A stretch of DNA of 64,000 bases from Sporosarcina ureae (GTDB lineage: Bacteria > Bacillota > Bacilli > Bacillales_A > Planococcaceae): assembly GCF_002109325.1 (NCBI RefSeq), contig NZ_CP015348.1, forward strand, positions 3,225,501-3,289,500, read 5' to 3'. Below the pieces are notes generated by a model. That model saw only the letters and a list, made by a program, of their open reading frames with translations, ran no database searches and was not told where the DNA came from. The translations under genes and the position numbers were made by a program. Each line of letters opens with the position of its first letter. Position 1 is the first letter of the stretch. Positions 1 through 8,089 of this stretch are shown here, piece after piece.

Positions 1-1
1 T

Positions 2-79
2 CAATGGGGGCGCTTTGATTTTACACAAGCAATCGAAAAACCGATTGGTGCAAACCCTAAGTTTCTGATTAACGAATAA
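2..79 (+). CDS. C-terminal end of an unidentified protein (partial)
   Basis: An open frame enters from the left edge and gives 25 residues ending in KFLINE before TAA at 77-79. A strong rho-independent terminator follows directly, so this is a genuine gene end. I do not recognise the family from this fragment. In B. subtilis the gene upstream of ribU is serA, but this tail does not look like the SerA ACT-domain end, so no name is given. Confidence 0.5.
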   Translation, partial: QWGRFDFTQAIEKPIGANPKFLINE

Positions 80-81
80 TT

Positions 82-121
82 CTGTTTTGTAAACTCGTAA
101 AGTTTACAAAACAGTTTTTTT
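82..121 (+). terminator. Rho-independent terminator of the leftmost gene
   Basis: A perfect 14-bp stem (CTGTTTTGTAAACT at 82-95 with AGTTTACAAAACAG at 101-114) has a 5-nt loop and a run of seven T. It closes the upstream transcription unit and separates it from the riboswitch leader. Confidence 0.9.
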
Positions 122-156
122 ACGCTACAATAGAGTCATAATTAAATATTGATTCA

Positions 157-286
157 TCTTCGGGGCAGGGTGTAATTCCCGACCGGCGGAAATGGAGTAG
201 TTTTCTACTTTTAGCCCGCGAGCTTAACAGCTGATTCTGGTGTGATTCCGGAGCCGACAGTATAGTCTGGATGGGAGAAGGTGAAG
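157..286 (+). promoter_or_regulatory. FMN riboswitch (RFN element) upstream of ribU
   Basis: The conserved RFN blocks are readable in order: CTTCGGGGCAGGGTG near 159, AATTCCCGACCGGCGG near 174, AGCCCGCGAGC near 213, GATTCCGGAGCCGACAG near 244, and ATGGGAGAAGGTGAAG near 271. By family knowledge, FMN binding switches off riboflavin uptake or synthesis genes. An intrinsic terminator at 381-411 provides the transcription-termination expression platform. Confidence 0.96.
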
Positions 287-380
287 GTGCAGCCATCTTT
301 TTGTGTACGCAAAAGTGGTGCTTGTTTTCTGACGGATAAATTCATTGAATTTATCTGCTCTTAACAGTGCATTTTACTCT

Positions 381-411
381 CCCTAAGGCATATTTTGCTT
401 TAGGGATTTTT
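381..411 (+). terminator. Riboswitch-controlled attenuator of ribU
   Basis: A hairpin pairs CCCTAA plus GCA (381-390) with TGC plus TTAGGG (396-405) and is followed by ATTTTT. It lies between the FMN aptamer and ribU and is the likely ligand-controlled terminator. Confidence 0.8.
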
Positions 412-476
412 CGCGGAACAGCAGATGTGCAAGCCTTTCCTCTTTTGAAGTGAATCGCAAAAGGAGAGAGGAACAA

Positions 477-1058
477 GTGAATAACAAGAAGTTACGTAAG
501 TTAATTTTGGTGGCAATATTGGGAAGTATTTCAACGGTGTTGATGCAGTTTAACTTCCCCATCCCGGCTATGCCCGGATTTTTAAAGATCGACTTCAGTG
601 AGATTCCTGCTGTTATGGCAATCATGACAATGGGACCTGTAGCAGGTATTGGCGTAGAGTTATTGAAAAACGTCATGCACTGGTTCTTATCAGGCAGCCC
701 GACAGGAGTACCGGTAGGAGAAATCGCAAACTTTGCGACAGGTGTATTATTCATTATGCCGATCTACTGGATCTTCATGAAGTATCGTTCAGCTAAAGGT
801 CTGATGACAGGTTTGTTCGCAGGTACAGTAGCAATGGCAGTAGGTATGAGCTTGTTGAATTACTTAGTGTTCTTGCCGATGTACACATACTTCCTTGGTA
901 TGCCAGCAGTTACTGGCGACTCATTGTATCAGATGATTATCTTAGGAATCTTGCCGTTCAACCTAGTCAAGGGTGTCATTTTATTGGTCATCACATTGAT
1001 GTTATATAGAAGTATGGAGAAGTGGATTCTTCAGCAACAAAAGAAATTATCATTTTAA
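477..1058 (+). CDS. ribU: Riboflavin transporter RibU, ECF S component
   Basis: This is the substrate-binding membrane subunit for riboflavin uptake; it works with an ECF energizing module that is not encoded here. The 193-residue protein has about five to six hydrophobic segments and conserved stretches such as FLKIDFSEIPA, LLKNVMHW and PVGEIANF, closely matching B. subtilis YpaA/RibU in length and sequence. I chose the GTG at 477 because AAGGAGAG (461-468) sits about 8 nt upstream; the longer frame opening at GTG 450 would put this site inside the gene. Expression is controlled by the FMN riboswitch just upstream. It forms a single-gene unit, closed by a hairpin at 1065-1105. Confidence 0.95.
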   Translation: MNNKKLRKLILVAILGSISTVLMQFNFPIPAMPGFLKIDFSEIPAVMAIMTMGPVAGIGVELLKNVMHWFLSGSPTGVPVGEIANFATGVLFIMPIYWIFMKYRSAKGLMTGLFAGTVAMAVGMSLLNYLVFLPMYTYFLGMPAVTGDSLYQMIILGILPFNLVKGVILLVITLMLYRSMEKWILQQQKKLSF

Positions 1059-1064
1059 TCATAA

Positions 1065-1105
1065 CAACGCTAGTCTTTCCGAAAAGGAAGGCTGGCGTTG
1101 TTTTT
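1065..1105 (+). terminator. Terminator after ribU
   Basis: A long stem CAACGCTAGTCTTTCC / GGAAGGCTGGCGTTG (1065-1080 with 1086-1100) has a GAAAA loop and five T residues. Confidence 0.85.
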
Positions 1106-1111
1106 GCATGG

Positions 1112-1178
1112 GATTGGAGTGTAGGAGAGGCGACTCGACTCGTCACTACGTTCCTGCAGTGTCTCGAACTCGCAAATC
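1112..1178 (+). repeat. Decayed short copy of the hairpin intergenic repeat
   Basis: This starts GATTGGAGTGTAGGAGAG then GGCGACTC and ends CTCGAACTCGCAAATC, so the outer arms are roughly complementary. The layout (GATTGG at one end, a complementary arm at the other, a GCGACTC-type block just inside) resembles the complete 127-bp repeat at 16161-16287 but with the middle lost. It falls between convergent ribU and fer. The assignment is by eye and only moderate. Confidence 0.4.
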
Positions 1179-1207
1179 CTAATGCCGACCTTTCTTCCTA
1201 ACCTAAA

Positions 1208-1243
1208 CAAAAAAACAACACATCCAATAGTAGGAAGTGTTGT
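1208..1243 (-). terminator. Terminator of fer (minus strand)
   Basis: ACAACAC (1215-1221) pairs with GTGTTGT (1237-1243); reading the minus strand the hairpin is followed by a run of T (A-run 1209-1215 on plus). Confidence 0.7.
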
Positions 1244-1253
1244 CGGGATTGAA

Positions 1254-1553
<300 letters not shown>

Positions 1554-1623
1554 CTACTCCATTCTAAAGCTGTTTTCATCACTTTTCAACAAAAAAACGT
1601 TATTTCTTCAGGAGGGAGCGCAA

Positions 1624-2652
1624 ATGAGTTTTGATTCCATCTTACTAACGATCTTTCAACGCCTTCATGGTGAGCGTTCGGCGCAAGGTGTTTACCACAT
1701 ACTTCGTGGGAAACGATCGGGACAGACATTGCAAGACGTCGAATATTATCAAGTCAAATCATACTACGCACTGTTGCCACAGTTGTCCTCAAGCGAATTC
1801 CAGCAGGCGCTCGAGCGGATGGTGGCGGACGGTCTTATCTATATAGATAAACTTGTTTATGTCACAGCAAAAGGTCAAATGGCTACAGGGAGTGAAATGT
1901 GGCGATTTAATGGCTGGGACTATCGCGGACGTGAAAGAGAATTCGGTAGGCGATTGGCATTGACAGTTCAAACCTTGTCTAATTTGCGAAGAGGTGAAAC
2001 TATGTTCATGCCTATTCAGAAAGAATTGCCTACTCAGCAATTTGTAAAAGGATTTCTGCGTAATCAATCAAAACCGATGAATACACTATCTATATCGCTG
2101 CAGAAAGAATTGGAACACGCACTAACAGACGCTCAAGTACCCGAGTTGCAATGTACAATAGTGATTGGTCGATTATCAGGAAACCGGCTTACCGCCTTTA
2201 CTTGGGAGCAGATGGCAGAAAGTCTCAACATGCCGATCCGTTCGATCCAACTTTATTATCTAGAAGCATTGCATATGTTGCTCGATTTTATTCACCAACA
2301 ACGAAATACTCCATTGCTAAAAGAATTAGCTGCAGGTTGTAGAGTGGACACGTATTTGACACAATCCGCTGAGAGAACGAGGAAGCTATTCGAGCGTGGT
2401 TATACCGTTGAACAAATTTCTTCTTTGCGGAATTTGAAATTAAGTACAATAGAAGATCATTTTATTGAAATGGCTGCGAATGTAGAAAGTTTTCCATATG
2501 AAGAGTTTGTGACAAACGAACAAATTGATCAAGTTTGGCGTCATGTAGAACAGATGCAAACAAAGCGATTACGTGTATTAAAAGAACAGTGTCCAGAATT
2601 GACGTATTTTCAACTACGATTAATAATCATTATTGGAAGGAGGGAGAGCTAA
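1624..2652 (+). CDS. ypbB: YpbB-like helix-turn-helix protein paired with RecS
   Basis: This 342-residue protein corresponds to B. subtilis YpbB (about 350 residues), always found just upstream of the RecS helicase. The C-terminal third looks like a helix-turn-helix module (YTVEQISSLRNLKLSTIEDH near residue 265) of the type seen attached to RecQ-family helicases. CAGGAGGGAG precedes ATG 1624 with good spacing; an upstream extension in frame lacks a site. The stop TAA overlaps the recS ATG by one base (TAATG), so the two are translationally coupled and probably act together in DNA repair. The biochemical function is not established from the sequence. Confidence 0.85.
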   Translation: MSFDSILLTIFQRLHGERSAQGVYHILRGKRSGQTLQDVEYYQVKSYYALLPQLSSSEFQQALERMVADGLIYIDKLVYVTAKGQMATGSEMWRFNGWDYRGREREFGRRLALTVQTLSNLRRGETMFMPIQKELPTQQFVKGFLRNQSKPMNTLSISLQKELEHALTDAQVPELQCTIVIGRLSGNRLTAFTWEQMAESLNMPIRSIQLYYLEALHMLLDFIHQQRNTPLLKELAAGCRVDTYLTQSAERTRKLFERGYTVEQISSLRNLKLSTIEDHFIEMAANVESFPYEEFVTNEQIDQVWRHVEQMQTKRLRVLKEQCPELTYFQLRLIIIIGRRES

Positions 2653-4091
2653 TGGAGCTACAGGAAGTTTTGCATCAAAAATTTGGGTATGAATCATTTC
2701 GTCCAGGACAACAAGAAGTCATTACAGAAATTCTCGCAGGAAGAGATGCGGTAGCGATTTTCCCTACAGGCATGGGGAAATCCCTTTGCTATCAGTTACC
2801 TGCGTATATGCTCAATGGTGCAGTCGTCATTATCTCTCCGCTCGTTGCGTTAATGGAAGATCAAGTTGCTAATTTACGTAAACATAAAGAGAAACGTGTT
2901 GTGGCCATTAATTCATTCTTGTCCAGACAAGAGAAAGAATTAGCGCTGTCTACTTTATCTCAATATAAATTTATTTTTTTATCTCCTGAAATGATGATGC
3001 AAAAACCTGTTCAACAACTCGTCAACCAATTACATATTGCTTTTTTCGTAGTAGATGAAGCGCATTGTATTTCAGAGTGGGGATTTGACTTTCGTCCAGA
3101 CTATTTGCGCTTAAAGGAACTATTTGCAGTTTCAAGAAGAGCACCGGTTTTGGCATTAACGGCTACTGCGAATAAAAAAGTAGTGGGGGATATCACTACG
3201 TATTTGCAAATGAATAACCCGTATATTGAACGTCAGCCGATGGATCGAACGGCTATTTCGTATCGTGTATTGAAGATGGACAATGAATTAGCAAAGACAG
3301 AATGGATTATCGACAGGCTTTCTACGACAATCGGTCCTGGTATAATTTATGTAGCTTCACGAAAGCGAGCCGATGAACTTTCTGCAATCATCAGAGAAAG
3401 AGGCATCGCGACTGCTAGTTACCACGGGGGCAAAGAACAGGACGAACGGTCAATCATTCAAGAACAATTTGTCCAAGGAGAACTTGAGTGGATCTGCGCG
3501 ACTAATGCATTCGGTATGGGAATTCATAAAGATGATATTCGACAAATTATTCATGAACATATCCCTGCCACTCCCAGTGCGTATATACAAGAAGTCGGGC
3601 GTGCAGGGCGTGACGGAGGAAAGGCAGCCGCCACTCTTTTGTATAATGATCGAGATATTCAGAAAGTAAAATTCATTGTCTATGGAGATTTGCCCGATGA
3701 ACAGCAAACACTTTATTATTCTTCTTTATTGCAAGCGGGAACTGGAGAGCAATTGGCTGCAGAACAAGCAGGATTGTCTGAAGTCTCATCCCGTCTACTT
3801 GATTATTATTTGGAACAATTTGATGTGGAAAATGTCGTTCGACAAATCCAGCAGATTTATCATGTAAAAGAGAAACAAATTGAGGAAATGGAAAGTTATA
3901 TAAAATGTGATAGTTGCTTACGGAGAAAATTAGTGCAGTTTTTTGACGAAAACACCTCACCAGCAGAAATGGATTGCTGTTCAAACTGCCAGAATCTTGA
4001 CGATAGCTGGCTAATGAAATCAGAATCTTTACCTGAAAGGGTCGCTAAGCCGTTACAATGGCGTGAACGACTGCATCAATTATTAGGTTGA
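2652..4091 (+). CDS. recS: RecQ-family ATP-dependent DNA helicase (RecS)
   Basis: This is a superfamily 2 DNA helicase of 479 residues, the length of B. subtilis RecS and shorter than full RecQ. Visible motifs are the Q-like FRPGQ (16-20), Walker A TGMGKS (39-44), DEAH box (135-138), LTATAN, ATNAFGMGIHK, and the arginine-finger motif VGRAGRDGG. Four C-terminal cysteines (C419, C422, C442/443, C446) form the RecQ zinc-binding site. No HRDC domain follows, which distinguishes RecS from RecQ. The start ATG at 2652 overlaps the ypbB stop and has GGAGGGAG upstream inside ypbB. Confidence 0.93.
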   Translation: MELQEVLHQKFGYESFRPGQQEVITEILAGRDAVAIFPTGMGKSLCYQLPAYMLNGAVVIISPLVALMEDQVANLRKHKEKRVVAINSFLSRQEKELALSTLSQYKFIFLSPEMMMQKPVQQLVNQLHIAFFVVDEAHCISEWGFDFRPDYLRLKELFAVSRRAPVLALTATANKKVVGDITTYLQMNNPYIERQPMDRTAISYRVLKMDNELAKTEWIIDRLSTTIGPGIIYVASRKRADELSAIIRERGIATASYHGGKEQDERSIIQEQFVQGELEWICATNAFGMGIHKDDIRQIIHEHIPATPSAYIQEVGRAGRDGGKAAATLLYNDRDIQKVKFIVYGDLPDEQQTLYYSSLLQAGTGEQLAAEQAGLSEVSSRLLDYYLEQFDVENVVRQIQQIYHVKEKQIEEMESYIKCDSCLRRKLVQFFDENTSPAEMDCCSNCQNLDDSWLMKSESLPERVAKPLQWRERLHQLLG

Positions 4092-4239
4092 TCCTAACTG
4101 TCTGTATTTACTTTTAAGACAAAATTCGGCATAATAGAAACAGATGAGTTTATGAGCGGACGTACTTTTCACGGATGAATAAACGAATTGCATCATATAA
4201 TAGCAACAGACATTATGCGGTGTGAAGGAGAAATTAGAC

Positions 4240-4545
4240 ATGTTAAACGATCAATATAAGATGGATTTTGAACGGCAGCGAAAAGAGATTAAAGATAAAG
4301 TGCCTTCCGATAAACTTCCTTCCCGTGCAGAAGTACATGGAAAGAAGAAAGAGGAAAAATACGGTCGCGTGAAGATCATTAATATTTTTCTAGCAATCTT
4401 TACGCTAATTCCTATTATTATTTTACTCTACGTATTATCCGATCTCTATTCCCCTGACGTTCCCGATCAAGTGCCAGTGGAAAAAGTGGAGTTATCGGTT
4501 GGGTTTCATCCAACCATGACAGAATACTTGGGTGCAGTTTCATAA
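4240..4545 (+). CDS. Small single-pass membrane protein, YpbE-like without LysM
   Basis: The 101-residue protein has a charged cytoplasmic N-terminus (about 50 residues, rich in Lys/Glu), one membrane segment (about 52-72, IINIFLAIFTLIPIIILLYVL) and a short outer tail. Position between recS and ypbG and the N-terminal layout suggest the ypbE gene, but B. subtilis YpbE is about 240 residues and ends in a LysM domain that is absent here. GAAGGAG (4224-4230) is 9 nt before ATG 4240. It may be a naturally short version rather than a broken gene, since no LysM remnant follows the stop. Confidence 0.7.
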   Translation: MLNDQYKMDFERQRKEIKDKVPSDKLPSRAEVHGKKKEEKYGRVKIINIFLAIFTLIPIIILLYVLSDLYSPDVPDQVPVEKVELSVGFHPTMTEYLGAVS

Positions 4546-4559
4546 GGAAAGTAAAATGG

Positions 4560-4589
4560 TTGAGGGTATTATCGGAATCTTGCTATACT
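4560..4589 (+). promoter_or_regulatory. Candidate sigma-A promoter for ypbG
   Basis: TTGAGG (4560-4565), an 18-nt spacer and TATACT (4584-4589). It lies upstream of ypbG, but a terminator-like hairpin (4610-4637) lies between it and the gene, so the transcript could instead be attenuated. Confidence 0.35.
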
Positions 4590-4609
4590 ACTAATGAAAT
4601 TTATTACTA

Positions 4610-4637
4610 CAAAAGCAAAGTGGATACTTTGCTTTTT
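4610..4637 (+). terminator. Terminator before ypbG
   Basis: AAAAGCAAAG pairs with CTTTGCTTTT around a 6-nt loop (TGGATA), followed by T residues. It probably ends the recS/ypbE-like transcript. Confidence 0.7.
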
Positions 4638-4654
4638 TCTATGGGAGCTGACAA

Positions 4655-5419
4655 ATGAAAAAGGCAGAAACAGCAGGAATATCAGTTCTTTTATCAGCAA
4701 TAACTACGTTGACGTATATGTATACGTTGGCCAATCGAAATCGTTTGCTAACGCATACTTTGTCGATTGATCCAAATCCTACTAAACAGCTGAATATATT
4801 CTTTATTTCGGATATACACAGACGTACTATCTCGCCTCGATTAATCGATGAATTACGTACGCGTGCAATTGATGCGGTCATAGTAGGCGGAGATGTAGCA
4901 GAAAAAGGTGTACCTATGGAGCGGATTTTGCATAACATGCGATTGCTGTCTTCAGTCGGACCGCTATTTTATATTTTCGGTAATAATGATAAAGAAGTTG
5001 GTAGAAAAAACATTTTACAAGTGATGGATGAAGTAGGCGCAACGGTACTCGTAGATAGTACAGCAACCGTACCAAATCATCCGCGCTTCGGATTGTGTGG
5101 ACTGCAGGATCGGAATAATGGTACCGTCGATATCAATAAAGCAATCGACTCAGCAAGTGGATATGAGTATTTAATTCTCGCTGTGCACAACCCTTCTTTG
5201 TTTAAAAAGGTAGAGGAACAACTGACACCTAAATTGTCGCTTGCTGGGCATACGCATGGTGGGCAAATTAGATTTGGGCCATGGGGATTGCAGGATCTAG
5301 GGTGTTTCCAATTAACGAAATACGGTGCGAAATTAATCAGTAACGGCTATGGAACGACCAAGTTACCGTTACGACTCGGTGCAAAACCGGAATGTCATGT
5401 AGTGGAAGTTCGCTATTAG
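4655..5419 (+). CDS. ypbG: Membrane-anchored metallophosphoesterase YpbG
   Basis: This is a calcineurin-like metallophosphoesterase of 254 residues with an uncleaved hydrophobic N-terminus, so the active site probably faces outward. The metal ligands are all visible: SDIHRR (D-x-H), VGGDVAEKG (G-D), GNNDKE, AVHNPS and GHTHGGQIRFGPWG. This corresponds to B. subtilis YpbG. The substrate is unknown. The start ATG follows GGGAGCTGACAA. A bacillithiol-disulfide reductase gene follows after about 28 nt. Confidence 0.88.
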   Translation: MKKAETAGISVLLSAITTLTYMYTLANRNRLLTHTLSIDPNPTKQLNIFFISDIHRRTISPRLIDELRTRAIDAVIVGGDVAEKGVPMERILHNMRLLSSVGPLFYIFGNNDKEVGRKNILQVMDEVGATVLVDSTATVPNHPRFGLCGLQDRNNGTVDINKAIDSASGYEYLILAVHNPSLFKKVEEQLTPKLSLAGHTHGGQIRFGPWGLQDLGCFQLTKYGAKLISNGYGTTKLPLRLGAKPECHVVEVRY

Positions 5420-5447
5420 GCAGTAAGAAGTCAGGAGAGTAGATGTC

Positions 5448-6410
5448 ATGAATTCTGTAGATGCAGTAATTGTCGGTGGCGGTCCATGTGGCTTGTCAGC
5501 GGCAATTGAACTACAAAATATCGGTTTGTCTGTAGTAGTAATTGAAAAAGGAAATATCGTGCATTCCATTTATAACTATCCGACTCACCAAACCTTTTTT
5601 AGTTCAAGCTTGAAGTTATCAATTGGCAAGACGCCATTTATTACGGCGATGGATAAGCCGAAACGTAATGATGCATTGGTCTATTATAGAACCGTTGCAC
5701 AAATTGAAGAGCTGCAAATTAATAGCCATGAGCGAGTGGAAGATGTAGTTAAAAATGGTAATCAATTCACCGTAAAAACGGATAAAGCGGTCTATAGTGC
5801 AAAGTATGTTGTAGTGGCAACAGGTTATTATGATCAGCCAAATCGTTTACATGTAGAAGGAGAAGATTTGCCAACTGTTTTCCATTACTTTAAAGAAGCA
5901 CATCCGTATTTCAATAAAAAAGTAACAGTCATTGGTGGCAAAAATTCTGCAGTCGATGCGGCATTGGAATTACAGCGTGCTGGAGCGCATGTTACGGTCG
6001 TTTACCGTAATGATACGTATTCAAAAAGTGTCAAACCTTGGATTTTGCCTGGCTTTGATAGTTTAGTGCGGAATGGTCAAATCGATATGTACTTCAATGC
6101 GGACGTTACCAAAATTAATGAAAAAGCTGTCACTGTTAATCAGCAAGGTGAAACGTTTGATCTCGAAAGTGATTATGTCTTTGCGATGATTGGCTATCAT
6201 CCGGACCATGCATTTTTACGTAAAATAGGTATCGAGGTGGATGAGACTTCGGGCCGTCCTATTTTCAATGAAGAGTCAATGGAAACAAACGTGGAGAATT
6301 TATTTATAGCAGGTGTCATTGCAGCAGGCAATAATGCCAATGAGATTTTCATCGAAAATGGTCGTTTCCATGGTGGAATGATTGCGCAATCTATCCAACA
6401 ACAGAAGTGA
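5448..6410 (+). CDS. bdr: Bacillithiol disulfide reductase (YpdA/Bdr)
   Basis: This is an NADPH-dependent flavoprotein of the thioredoxin-reductase fold that reduces oxidised bacillithiol. At 320 residues it shows an N-terminal FAD site VIVGGGPCGLSAA (8-20) and a second nucleotide site VTVIGGKNSAVDAA near residue 163; the Ala/Gly-rich ATGYYDQP and the C-terminal FIAGVI block are typical. There is no CxxC redox pair, as expected for YpdA proteins, which use a single cysteine next to the FAD motif (the C in GGPCG). bshA, for the first step of bacillithiol synthesis, is also in this window (38.1 kb). In B. subtilis gudB lies just before this gene; it is absent here. Confidence 0.93.
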   Translation: MNSVDAVIVGGGPCGLSAAIELQNIGLSVVVIEKGNIVHSIYNYPTHQTFFSSSLKLSIGKTPFITAMDKPKRNDALVYYRTVAQIEELQINSHERVEDVVKNGNQFTVKTDKAVYSAKYVVVATGYYDQPNRLHVEGEDLPTVFHYFKEAHPYFNKKVTVIGGKNSAVDAALELQRAGAHVTVVYRNDTYSKSVKPWILPGFDSLVRNGQIDMYFNADVTKINEKAVTVNQQGETFDLESDYVFAMIGYHPDHAFLRKIGIEVDETSGRPIFNEESMETNVENLFIAGVIAAGNNANEIFIENGRFHGGMIAQSIQQQK

Positions 6411-6413
6411 ATC

Positions 6414-6450
6414 GAAAAGTCGCTTGCCTTATAGGTCAGGCAACTTTTGT
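6414..6450 (+). terminator. Terminator after bdr
   Basis: AAAAGT plus TGCC (left arm, 4-nt bulge) pairs with GGCA plus ACTTTT (right arm), followed by a short T/G tract. Moderate quality. Confidence 0.5.
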
Positions 6451-6461
6451 CGTTTAGTGTG

Positions 6462-6470
6462 TGGTATACT
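6462..6470 (+). promoter_or_regulatory. Extended -10 promoter of prsW
   Basis: TGGTATACT (6462-6470) fits an extended -10 (TGnTATAAT-like); there is no good -35 at the right spacing. It sits 20 nt before the prsW start, giving a short leader carrying GAGGAGG. Confidence 0.45.
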
Positions 6471-6490
6471 ATCGACATGAGGAGGCGCTT

Positions 6491-7171
6491 ATGTTTATCT
6501 TACTGACAGTCGCAATAGCGCCGGCGCTGGCACTTTTCAGTTATTTGTATTTACGTAAACAAATTGCCAAGGAGCCATCCAAGTCGCTATTCCATGCATT
6601 CATTTACGGTGCGATCATGACATTCCCAATTTTGTTTATTCAACATGTTTTTGAGGAAGAGCGTGTATTTGATAGTGAATTTTTCCGCAATGTTTTATTT
6701 ACAAGCAGTTTAGAAGAATTTTTTAAATGGATTATTATTTTTATTCTCGTATATAAAACAATTGAATTTGAAGATGCCTATGATGGAATATTGTATGGAG
6801 CAAGTGTATCACTTGGATTCGCTACAGTAGAAAATATTTTATATTTACTGTCCTTCGGTTTGGACACAGCTTTTATTCGAGCATTGCTACCTGTCTCAAG
6901 TCACGCGTTATTTGGTGTGGTCATGGGCTATTATTTTGGTAAAGCAAAGTTTTCTATAGTGTCAGAAAAAGCGAAGTGGATAGCCGTTGCATTTTTGGCG
7001 CCATTTTTGCTTCATGTACTTTATAATTCGATTTTATTTACCTATGATTATTGGTTATATTTAATGATCCCTTTCATGCTGTTCCTTTGGTGGTTTGGCC
7101 TGACACGAGTAAAGTACGCACACACTTTTGCGATGCAGCAATTTAGAAAAAAAAATCAATCAAACTTTTAG
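6491..7171 (+). CDS. prsW: Site-1 intramembrane protease PrsW
   Basis: This polytopic membrane protease, in B. subtilis, makes the first cut in the anti-sigma factor RsiW and so activates sigma-W under envelope stress. The 226-residue protein has the catalytic SLEEFFKW motif (E75, E76) inside a hydrophobic region, seven to eight predicted membrane segments and a conserved histidine (SHALFG). I chose ATG 6491, preceded by GAGGAGG, over the longer frame. sigW/rsiW are not in the window. A terminator follows the stop directly. Confidence 0.93.
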   Translation: MFILLTVAIAPALALFSYLYLRKQIAKEPSKSLFHAFIYGAIMTFPILFIQHVFEEERVFDSEFFRNVLFTSSLEEFFKWIIIFILVYKTIEFEDAYDGILYGASVSLGFATVENILYLLSFGLDTAFIRALLPVSSHALFGVVMGYYFGKAKFSIVSEKAKWIAVAFLAPFLLHVLYNSILFTYDYWLYLMIPFMLFLWWFGLTRVKYAHTFAMQQFRKKNQSNF

Positions 7172-7203
7172 AAATCCGTCTGAATTAATCAGACGGATTT
7201 TTT
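7172..7203 (+). terminator. Terminator after prsW
   Basis: A perfect 12-bp stem AAATCCGTCTGA / TCAGACGGATTT (7172-7183 with 7189-7200), loop ATTAA, then T residues. It begins at the base after the prsW stop. Confidence 0.92.
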
Positions 7204-7268
7204 GCCTTATAAAATACTGCATATTGGACAAACTACAAGGAAGCACAATTTTTTGGAGGTGGATGTCT

Positions 7269-8066
7269 ATGAAGCGAATTACAAAACGCTTCCTATTTTT
7301 ATTACTGGCAGGCATCATGATGTTTTCTTTCTTTGCGAGTCATAGTGAAGCATTCAGTGGACGTGACTTGGCAAAAGGTGCAAAAGGAGATGATGTCATT
7401 GAGTTACAAGCGAGACTTCAATATATCGGTTTCTATCACGGAGAGATTGATGGCAATTTTGGATTTGGGACTTACTGGGCATTGCGCAATTTCCAAGAGC
7501 AATACGGTTTGCCGCTTGACGGGATTGCTGGGAAAGGAACCCAGAAGAAGTTGCAAGGAATTACGGATTACGATGAAAAGTATGTAAAGGGACAGATTGC
7601 TAAGGGCAACCAATTTACCTATTATGGTGGTCAGTCGCTGGAATCGCAGGTGAAAAAGGGCGGCGCGCCACATAAACAGTCGCAAACTCAAATGCAAGCA
7701 CCGCCTAAATACACTGACCAAGATATTAATTTATTAGCGAATGCGGTTTATGGTGAATCGCGTGGAGAGCCATACGAGGGGCAAGTGGCCGTGGCAGCAG
7801 TTATTTTAAATCGTGTTGAACATGCAGACTTTCCTGATTCAATTGGTGGGGTCATATTTCAACCAGGCGCGTTTACTGCGGTTGCGGATGGACAGATTTG
7901 GCTGACACCGAACGAGCGCGCGAAAGAAGCGGTCATCGATGCAATCAACGGCTGGGATCCTTCAGAGAACGCTATTTACTATTTCAATCCCATTACCGCA
8001 ACTAGCAAATGGATTTGGTCGAGACCACAAATTAAGAAAATCGGTTTACACATATTTTGTGACTAA
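7269..8066 (+). CDS. sleB: Spore cortex-lytic enzyme SleB
   Basis: This is a lytic transglycosylase that degrades the spore cortex at germination. The 265-residue protein has a signal peptide (about 1-28, ending SEA), a peptidoglycan-binding domain (about 33-95, with GDDVIELQARLQYIGFYHG) and a C-terminal Hydrolase_2 catalytic domain from about 150 (VYGESRGEPYEGQVAVAAV, with the catalytic Glu). GGAGGT at 7255-7260 is 8 nt before ATG 7269; the in-frame ATG upstream is too close. ypeB follows after 23 nt; the sleB-ypeB pair is conserved in spore formers, where the operon is forespore expressed (sigma-G), although I did not identify that promoter here. Confidence 0.95.
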   Translation: MKRITKRFLFLLLAGIMMFSFFASHSEAFSGRDLAKGAKGDDVIELQARLQYIGFYHGEIDGNFGFGTYWALRNFQEQYGLPLDGIAGKGTQKKLQGITDYDEKYVKGQIAKGNQFTYYGGQSLESQVKKGGAPHKQSQTQMQAPPKYTDQDINLLANAVYGESRGEPYEGQVAVAAVILNRVEHADFPDSIGGVIFQPGAFTAVADGQIWLTPNERAKEAVIDAINGWDPSENAIYYFNPITATSKWIWSRPQIKKIGLHIFCD

Positions 8067-8089
8067 TAGAAAGGAGGACCTAGCTTATT

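Noticed and set aside
3373..3984. Several short frames on both strands within recS
   Set aside because: All lie inside a helicase gene with continuous conserved motifs.
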